Assembly (NCBI GenBank): GCA_946405695.1
Contig: CAMJIA010000024.1
Span: 1 to 20,648 of the forward strand
Source: an uncultured Prevotellaceae bacterium
GTDB taxonomy: Bacteria > Bacteroidota > Bacteroidia > Bacteroidales > Bacteroidaceae
DNA: 20,648 nucleotides
Reading direction: 5' to 3'
A program made the translations under genes and the position numbers. This document shows, one piece after another, positions 15,136-20,648 of the stretch (its first letter is position 1; each line of letters begins with the position of its first letter). Under the pieces are notes generated by a model, which did no database searches, had not been told where the DNA came from, and saw only the letters and a list, made by a program, of their open reading frames with translations.

Positions 15136-15765
15136 TTACTGAATCATCTTCAGCAGATCCATCAGGGACTTTTCGTCATTCCAGCTGAATCCTGGCATGG
15201 CAATGGCCGATGCCAGGATTCGACGTTTTTCTTTCGTCAGCAGTCGCTTCATAGAACGCTCATGGGCTATGACGAACTTACCATTGATCCGAAAGATAAA
15301 AACGTTCTTTATCGGGAAATGGATGTCCTGCTCATTCTGCAGGTCTACCGTTGTGTAGCCTATCATGTCGTTAAGGTCAAGACTCGTTATCTCACGATTG
15401 TTAGCTATCTGTTGGCGGTACGAGTCCATGTCAATCATCTGCGCACAGTAGAGCACATCATGGCCTACCGTGTCCACCTGGTAGGCCAGCAAAGTGTCTA
15501 TCCGCAGATAGCTGCGGTCCTTGAAGTCCACCCTCAGCACAGTGTTCATGTTGGCCTCCTTGGTCTCCAGCCCACTCTTATACAGCAACGAACTGTTTTT
15601 CAGGAAGATGTTTGCCAAAGACAGGTTCAGTATCTTGCCGTCGGCCAACATCACCTTGGCAGGGCGGAACTCCTTATACACGGTGAGGGCCGGTGTCACC
15701 TGCTGGGCATGACTGCTGACAATGCCTGCTATGGCGAGTAATCCTATCAGAATGTTTCTTTTCAT
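15136..15765 (-). CDS. Secreted protein of unknown function (209 residues)
   Basis: The frame starts at the ATG at 15765 and opens with a clean signal peptide (M-K-R-N-I-L-I-G-L-L-A-I-A-G-I-V-S-S-H-A-Q). The mature part is about 190 residues of mixed strand and helix with no transmembrane segment and no catalytic motif I can name. Noticeable stretches are A-D-G-K-I-L-N-L-S-L-A-N-I-F-L-K-N, R-I-D-T-L-L-A-Y-Q-V-D-T-V-G and a basic C-terminal part R-S-M-K-R-L-L-T-K-E-K-R-R. The whole protein looks like a Bacteroidales-restricted hypothetical. It has its own promoter box, is divergent from the PL11 lyase and shares a palindromic promoter region with it, so the two may be co-regulated. The long plus-strand frame over this region is its antisense shadow. 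No function is proposed. Confidence 0.8.
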   Translation of the reverse strand: MKRNILIGLLAIAGIVSSHAQQVTPALTVYKEFRPAKVMLADGKILNLSLANIFLKNSSLLYKSGLETKEANMNTVLRVDFKDRSYLRIDTLLAYQVDTVGHDVLYCAQMIDMDSYRQQIANNREITSLDLNDMIGYTTVDLQNEQDIHFPIKNVFIFRINGKFVIAHERSMKRLLTKEKRRILASAIAMPGFSWNDEKSLMDLLKMIQ

Positions 15766-15802
15766 AAGTCGACGATTTAGTTTGTTTTGTAGATTCTGCT
15801 TG

Positions 15803-15822
15803 CAAAATTACAAATAATTTTG
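15803..15822. promoter_or_regulatory. Perfect palindrome made of two opposed -7 boxes
   Basis: CAAAATTA (15803-15810), spacer CAAA, and TAATTTTG (15815-15822) form an 8-bp perfect inverted repeat. Read outward, each arm is a TAnnTTTG box. The left arm is well placed for the small secreted-protein gene (ATG at 15765). The right arm lies upstream of the PL11 gene, which also has its own box. It may be a divergent promoter, an operator, or both. Confidence 0.6.
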
Positions 15823-15852
15823 TAAAAAGCACTGAGATTAAGTTTTTTTTTG

Positions 15853-15860
15853 TACCTTTG
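15853..15860 (+). promoter_or_regulatory. -7 box of the PL11 gene
   Basis: TACCTTTG at 15853-15860 is a consensus match. No good TTTG is found at 19-21 bp upstream, so the -33 element is weak, as is common for regulated promoters. The leader would be about 35 bases. Confidence 0.6.
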
Positions 15861-15898
15861 CGGCGACAAACAAGCCAAGATTACACTAAAACAAAGAA

Positions 15899-18800
15899 AT
15901 GCATATGAAGAAATTGTTTTTGTTGACAGTCCTTTGCGGACTGACGTTGCTGGGTGTCAACGCTCAGCGCGTAACCGACAACCTGAATCGTGGCCTCGTG
16001 GCTATACCACAAGGTGACAAGACCGGTCAGGATGAGCGCTATGGCATGTCAGGCTCAGGCATCTTTGTCAGTTGGCGTATTCTGCCTACTGAATACTACG
16101 ACACAAAGTACAATGTTTATCGCGACGGTACGAAGGTGGCCGAGAACCTGACGGTGTCCAACTATCAGGACAATAACGGTACGAAAGCCTCCACCTACAA
16201 GGTTGTGCCCGTCATCAAGGGTACGGAACGTAACGACCAGGCAGCCACCTGCACACCATGGGACCACCAGTATTGGGAGATTCCCGTTGCCAAAGTGCTC
16301 AACCGTAATGGTGTCGATGTGACTTCGGGCTACTCGCTGAACGACTGTTCGGTGGCCGATGTCGATGGCGACGGACAGATGGAGTTTGTCGTGAAGCGCC
16401 GTAATGACAGCGGTAATCTTAACACTTCAGGCAATACCACAGACTTCAACCGTCATGAGTGCTATAAGATGGACGGCACGCTGCTGTGGTCAATAGATAT
16501 GGGACCAAACCTGATGGCAGGACCGGATGAGCAGTTTGACCTGATTCTCTACGACTGGGATCAGGACGGCAAGGCCGAGGCCTTGATGCGTGGTGCCGAC
16601 AATATGATCATCCACACCGCAACGGGCAAGACCATCAAGGTGGGTAACATGGACTACTATGCCCCACGTGATGAATATACCAAGGAAGGAAAAGAATACC
16701 TGCTCTACCTCAATGGTGAGACGGGTGAGCCTTATCTCGGTTGGGACGGTGGTGACACCTGGACCCCGATGGACTATCCTCTGCCTCGTTTTGAAACGGG
16801 TGAAAGTAACTATGCTACTGTTTGGGGGGCCAGTGATACAGGCCACCGTGCTACCAAGCATTACTTTGGTGCGCCTTATCTGGATGGCCGTAATGCCAGC
16901 ATCTTCTTGGGACGTGGCTGTTACACGCGCCATAAGTTCTGCGCCCTTGATGTAAACAAGGATACTCACGAACTTACTCAGCGCTGGCGCTGGAACTGCT
17001 ACGATGGCAGTTCACCATGGTTTGGCAACGGTTTCCACAACTTTGCCATTGCCGATGTTGACTGTGACGGTCGTGACGAGATCGTGTTTGGTTCGATGAT
17101 GATCGACGATACAGGCTACGGGCTCTCTACCACCGGATTCGGTCATGGCGATGCACAGCATTGCGGTGATCTCGATCCCTATCGTTGGGGACTGGAGCAG
17201 TTTGTATGTTTGGAGGGTGCCACAGTGCCAGGTATTGCCTATACTGATGCCACTACGTCAACCTTGCGTTATACCACGGGTGGCGGCAGTGACAATGGTC
17301 GTTGTATGGCAGGCAATTTCTATAATAATATTCCTGGTGCTATTGGCATCTCGGGTGGGGCTGGCATCAGTCTTGTTGCCGATAAGGCTTCTAATCACAC
17401 AGGTTTCTCAGATGACCATGTGAATATGCGCGTCTATTGGGATGGCGATTTGCTCGACGAGTTTATGGACTCACCGGGTACGGAGAAATCTCCATGTGTC
17501 TATAAAGCACCAGGTCAGAACGAGGTGGGAACAGACCGCAGTTATGCCAACAGCCGTTGTTGGATGGGACAAGGCAACCTGAACAACTCATCGAAGAACA
17601 ACCCCTGCTTCTTGGGCGACATCCTGGGTGACTGGCGCGAGGAAATTGTTACTCGTACCAGCGATAAGCTGATTATCCAGACTACGAGCTATCCTTCTCC
17701 CCACGGCATCACCACGCTCTGGGCTGACCACGAATATCGCAACGCCATGACGTGGCAGTCGGTAGGTTATAACCAGCCACCGCACACCAGCTTCTTCCTC
17801 GGCGAGTTGGAGGGAATTACCAACTGTCCTCCTGCCGTGACCATAGAAGGTCGCACGGAAGTGGCTAATGGTGGCACCATCAATACTACCGACAACCATC
17901 TGTTGGTTTCGGGCTATGAGAACAAGACCATCGCTGTAGCCGAAGGTGCATCACCATACATACTGACCGTCAATGCACCCGCATGGGTACAGGGCAGTGG
18001 CAGTCAGCAAGCTACCGGCAGCACGCCCAAGCAGCCGGAGCTGGTTATCACAACCTATACCACCACACTGACTGGTGGTGCCTTCAGTGGTACCACACGC
18101 CTCGTCAAGCAGGGTGAGGGTATCCTCGTACTGCCCAATGTTGTTGAAAAGCACACCGGTGAGACCAACATCTGGCAGGGTACATTGCAGTTCGACGGCA
18201 CATTCGAGAGTAGTCCGCTATGGCTCAACCGCCATACTACCCTAATCTCTAACGGTGGTACCTTCAAAGGTGGCATCAAGGCCGACTACAATGCCACCAT
18301 CTATCCCGGTGGCAAGGATAATATCGGCAACATCACTACCACAACGCTGGCACTTGGCTTTGGTTCACGCATTGTCATCGACGGTGCCAATGGCAGTTTC
18401 GACCAGATCAATGCCACCAAGCTGACGGCAGAGGCCAAGACCGACCAGGCATGGGTAGATTTCGGTCCCCGCTACAAGGCTCCCATTCTGCAGTTCAACT
18501 ACACGGGTGAGATACCGGCAGGCACCTATGACCTTGGTACCATCGGCGAGATAGAAGGACTGGATGCCATCACCTTGGAGGGTCTTGGAAACAATTATTG
18601 GACCAAGCTCATCCACGAGGATGGCAAACTCAAGCTCGTCATCAAGACCATGCGTGAGGCTGGTGCTGTCAGTTGGAATGGCACAAACGGCAACAACACT
18701 TGGCAACAGGCTGTCACGGAGAACTTCCTGATAGGCAGCGAGACAACCTACTCGGCCAATGGCGATGATATCACCTTCGATGACAACGCTGCTGTTACCG

Positions 18801-20530
18801 ATGTCATCATCAAGGGTGCAGCCAGTCCTAAGTCTGTTATCTTCGCCAACAACACGAAGAACTACGTCCTCAGTGGTGACAGCATCGTGGGTGGCGGTAC
18901 AATCACCAAGAACGGCAGCGGCAAGCTGACCATTAACAACTGGAACCACACCGGCAACACCACCATCAACGGAGGTACCGTTGAGGTAGCAATGCTGGCC
19001 AACAATAGCGGCCAGACCTGGGGCTCACTGGGCAACAGTACCTCACAGATTTACCTCAATGATGGCACCACGCTCCGCACGAATGGAACCATCATCACCG
19101 ACCAGACGCTAAATGTTAGTGGTGAGACCACAGTGGAGGTTCCCAGCGGCAAGAGTGTCATCTTCAACAAGGCTATCAAGGGCAGTGGCGCTACACTCAA
19201 CAAGACTGGTGCTGGCTCTATGGAGATTGGTACACAGAGCAACACCTTCAGCAAGTTGGTAGTCAAGGCAGGTACCGTGACCTCTAATTATAATAGTAGC
19301 AATATCGAAACACTGCCCAGGATTGTAGAGTTCCAAGGCGGCACAGTATGGGGAGCCAATATGGAAGGTGGTAGCGGTGTAAGCAATACCACGGCTTTCG
19401 TTGTGCCACAGGGCAAAACGGGTACGTTCTATTCGTCGTTCCGTGGTACCTATACAGGTACGCTGACAGGTGCTGGTACGTTTAATGTCTATACTGGTGG
19501 TGTGCGAGCTTACTTTAATGGTAACTGGAGCAATTTTGAGGGAACTATCAACATCGGCAAGAACAACCGTCAGAACAAGAAGAGCTATGACCCGGAATTC
19601 CTGTTGGGTAATTCCAATGGTATGCCGAAAGCTACTGTCAACGTGAATGCGAATGCACGTCTTCAGAACCAAGGTATGAACATCCGTGTGAAAAAATTCG
19701 GCGGTACAGGTACGCTCGTTGGTAGTGGTCAATGGATTGTTGACAACGATGAGAACTTTAGTCTGACTACAGAGGTGGGTATCACTTCAGAGCGTACTGA
19801 TGATTATGGAAATACTATCCAAAAGGCTACATCTCCTCTGACCAAACGTGGTAAGGGTAAGATGACTATGACGGCAGGTAAGATGTATGGAATCTTGACT
19901 GTCGAGGATGGTACGGTAGCGTTCAATAATATTCTGATGAATACGCTTCTGAATGGTTCAAGCAGCATCTATCTCAAGGAACAGGGTCGTCTGGTAGGAC
20001 AGGGCTTGGTATATAATGTAACCTGTCAGACGGGTACGGAATTGATGCCTTGTGCGTCAACAGTCAATGAGACGACACCTGGTACGATTAAGTGTGACAA
20101 TAAGATTACTGTCAACGAGGGTGCTACAATCACATTCTTAAAAAACAGTTCTAAGAACTCGAAGCTTAATACCAAAAACCTCACCATCGATGGTACTATC
20201 AAGGTGGTATTGAACAGCAACTATACGCCCGCAGTAGGTGATGAGTTGACGCTGTGGACGGTGAGCGGTACATTCAGCGGTACACCCACCTTCGATCTGC
20301 CTGAGCTGCCAGCCGGTATGGAGTGGGACACCTCGAAACTCACTGAGGCTACAGGTATTCTTAGCATCAAGCAGGCTACTGGCATCCATAACATCACTGC
20401 TGATAGCGACCCATTGAATGTCTATAACCTTAGCGGTCGACTGGTGAAACGACTGGCTACAGCCAGTGACATCTACAGTCTACCCGCTGGCATCTACATT
20501 CAGGGGGGCAAAAAGGTTGTGATTAAGTAA
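15899..20530 (+). CDS. Giant PL11 rhamnogalacturonan endolyase with autotransporter-like repeats and Por-like tail
   Basis: The frame gives 1543 residues from 15899; the second ATG at 15905 (M-K-K-L-F-L-L-T-V-L-C-G) starts a more typical signal peptide and is the likelier start. The first 640 residues match PL11 (YesW-like) endolyases: R-V-T-D-N-L-N-R-G-L-V-A at the mature start, propeller blades with calcium-type acidic loops (D-V-D-G-D-G, D-W-D-Q-D-G, D-V-D-C-D-G-R-D-E-I), and the end segment G-D-W-R-E-E-I ... Y-N-Q-P-P-H-T-S-F-F-L-G. These cut rhamnogalacturonan I internally by beta-elimination. From about 650 to 1490 the chain is Gly/Thr/Asn-rich with passenger-associated strand repeats, for example I-T-K-N-G-S-G-K-L-T-I and L-N-K-T-G-A-G-S-M, a beta-helix-like extension. 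The last 48 residues resemble a sorting tail ending K-K-V-V-I-K. Typical PL11 enzymes are about 600 residues, so this is over twice that. Confidence 0.9.
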   Translation: MHMKKLFLLTVLCGLTLLGVNAQRVTDNLNRGLVAIPQGDKTGQDERYGMSGSGIFVSWRILPTEYYDTKYNVYRDGTKVAENLTVSNYQDNNGTKASTYKVVPVIKGTERNDQAATCTPWDHQYWEIPVAKVLNRNGVDVTSGYSLNDCSVADVDGDGQMEFVVKRRNDSGNLNTSGNTTDFNRHECYKMDGTLLWSIDMGPNLMAGPDEQFDLILYDWDQDGKAEALMRGADNMIIHTATGKTIKVGNMDYYAPRDEYTKEGKEYLLYLNGETGEPYLGWDGGDTWTPMDYPLPRFETGESNYATVWGASDTGHRATKHYFGAPYLDGRNASIFLGRGCYTRHKFCALDVNKDTHELTQRWRWNCYDGSSPWFGNGFHNFAIADVDCDGRDEIVFGSMMIDDTGYGLSTTGFGHGDAQHCGDLDPYRWGLEQFVCLEGATVPGIAYTDATTSTLRYTTGGGSDNGRCMAGNFYNNIPGAIGISGGAGISLVADKASNHTGFSDDHVNMRVYWDGDLLDEFMDSPGTEKSPCVYKAPGQNEVGTDRSYANSRCWMGQGNLNNSSKNNPCFLGDILGDWREEIVTRTSDKLIIQTTSYPSPHGITTLWADHEYRNAMTWQSVGYNQPPHTSFFLGELEGITNCPPAVTIEGRTEVANGGTINTTDNHLLVSGYENKTIAVAEGASPYILTVNAPAWVQGSGSQQATGSTPKQPELVITTYTTTLTGGAFSGTTRLVKQGEGILVLPNVVEKHTGETNIWQGTLQFDGTFESSPLWLNRHTTLISNGGTFKGGIKADYNATIYPGGKDNIGNITTTTLALGFGSRIVIDGANGSFDQINATKLTAEAKTDQAWVDFGPRYKAPILQFNYTGEIPAGTYDLGTIGEIEGLDAITLEGLGNNYWTKLIHEDGKLKLVIKTMREAGAVSWNGTNGNNTWQQAVTENFLIGSETTYSANGDDITFDDNAAVTDVIIKGAASPKSVIFANNTKNYVLSGDSIVGGGTITKNGSGKLTINNWNHTGNTTINGGTVEVAMLANNSGQTWGSLGNSTSQIYLNDGTTLRTNGTIITDQTLNVSGETTVEVPSGKSVIFNKAIKGSGATLNKTGAGSMEIGTQSNTFSKLVVKAGTVTSNYNSSNIETLPRIVEFQGGTVWGANMEGGSGVSNTTAFVVPQGKTGTFYSSFRGTYTGTLTGAGTFNVYTGGVRAYFNGNWSNFEGTINIGKNNRQNKKSYDPEFLLGNSNGMPKATVNVNANARLQNQGMNIRVKKFGGTGTLVGSGQWIVDNDENFSLTTEVGITSERTDDYGNTIQKATSPLTKRGKGKMTMTAGKMYGILTVEDGTVAFNNILMNTLLNGSSSIYLKEQGRLVGQGLVYNVTCQTGTELMPCASTVNETTPGTIKCDNKITVNEGATITFLKNSSKNSKLNTKNLTIDGTIKVVLNSNYTPAVGDELTLWTVSGTFSGTPTFDLPELPAGMEWDTSKLTEATGILSIKQATGIHNITADSDPLNVYNLSGRLVKRLATASDIYSLPAGIYIQGGKKVVIK
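18050..19960 (+). repeat. Degenerate protein-level PATR-like repeats within the PL11 gene
   Basis: At least four units share the pattern L-x-K-x-G-x-G-x-(L/M)-x-(L/I/M) followed 12-20 residues later by x-(I/V)-x-x-G-T-(L/V): near 18090-18200, 18895-18995, 19195-19280 and 19835-19925. This is the autotransporter-associated beta-strand repeat pattern. The units are too diverged to show as DNA repeats. Confidence 0.65.
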
Positions 20531-20538
20531 AAATATTC

Positions 20539-20579
20539 GCAAGGCATGTCACTTTAGGGTCGTTCCTGACGTGCCTTGC
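20539..20579. terminator. Strong hairpin 8 bp after the PL11 stop (possible terminator)
   Basis: GCAAGGCA-T-GTC (20539-20550) pairs with GAC-G-TGCCTTGC (20568-20579), 11 base pairs with one mismatch and a 17-base loop. No T-run follows, so it may protect the 3' end of the message or be a repeat unit instead of a true intrinsic terminator. Confidence 0.5.
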
Positions 20580-20604
20580 ACCCGTTCCAATGGCATCTTG
20601 CGGT

Positions 20605-20646
20605 CGTTCCGATGATACTTTACCCCCCTAAAGTATCATCGGAACG
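20605..20646. repeat. Perfect 18-bp inverted repeat with a C6 loop
   Basis: CGTTCCGATGATACTTTA (20605-20622) and its exact reverse complement (20629-20646) flank CCCCCC. GGTCGTTCC occurs both in the previous hairpin loop (20558-20566) and at the left edge of this one (20602-20610). It lies at the window edge, and what follows is unseen. Confidence 0.9.
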
Positions 20647-20648
20647 TT

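Noticed and set aside
14794..15741. Plus-strand open frame of 315 codons
   Set aside because: Its second half is antisense to the well-supported 209-residue secreted protein, it runs through a strong terminator at 15055-15095, and its composition lacks any domain or signal peptide.
18365..18949. Minus-strand frames (194 and 207 codons at 18365-18949 and 19109-19732) inside the PL11 gene
   Set aside because: They arise opposite the Gly/Thr/Asn-rich repeat part, whose codons rarely produce stops on the other strand. No start context or family signature.

Overview
The window looks like a chromosomal segment of a gut or rumen Bacteroidales bacterium of the Prevotella/Segatella type. The evidence is promoter-like boxes of the Bacteroidetes form TAnnTTTG (TACCTTTG, TACTTTTG, TAATTTTG) in front of most transcription units, no clear Shine-Dalgarno sequences, Por/T9SS-like C-terminal tails ending in KVVIK on two secreted proteins, and a dense set of pectin-degrading enzymes. 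No rRNA, tRNA, transposase, phage gene or CRISPR array was seen.

Layout. Positions 1-5003 (minus strand) form a probable operon: rhamnulokinase (rhaB), a 1134-residue secreted SGNH-hydrolase-type esterase 10 bp downstream, and the first 15 codons of a further gene running off the left edge. A 155-bp divergent promoter region separates rhaB from a PL26-type rhamnogalacturonan exolyase with an N-terminal DUF6250 domain (5159-8293, plus). This converges on a tandem two-domain CE12-like rhamnogalacturonan acetylesterase (8319-10001, minus). A second divergent promoter region leads into a plus-strand operon of a GH115 alpha-glucuronidase (10147-12456), an SGNH esterase (12492-13304) and a CE6/SASA-type esterase (13292-14152). 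Positions 14153-15135 hold no convincing large gene but are rich in structure: three 15-bp palindromes with a 22-bp period, two 17-bp palindromes with a 21-bp period, many copies of a G(G/T)GAG(A/G)GAT 9-mer, a 19-bp tandem repeat, and a promoter-to-terminator unit that looks like a non-coding RNA. A small secreted protein of unknown function (15136-15765, minus) is divergent from a very large PL11 rhamnogalacturonan endolyase (15899 or 15905 to 20530, plus) carrying about 900 extra residues of autotransporter-like beta-strand repeats and a sorting tail. The right edge holds strong inverted repeats.

How the genes work together (inference from family knowledge). The PL11 enzyme would cut the rhamnogalacturonan I backbone internally and PL26 would trim the fragments. 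The esterases (five SGNH-type catalytic domains in four proteins) would remove acetyl groups that block the lyases. GH115 would remove glucuronic acid side groups. RhaB would phosphorylate L-rhamnulose from released rhamnose. No SusC/SusD pair, unsaturated-uronidase (GH105/GH88), isomerase, aldolase or regulator is visible in full, so this is either part of a larger pectin locus or an accessory enzyme cluster.
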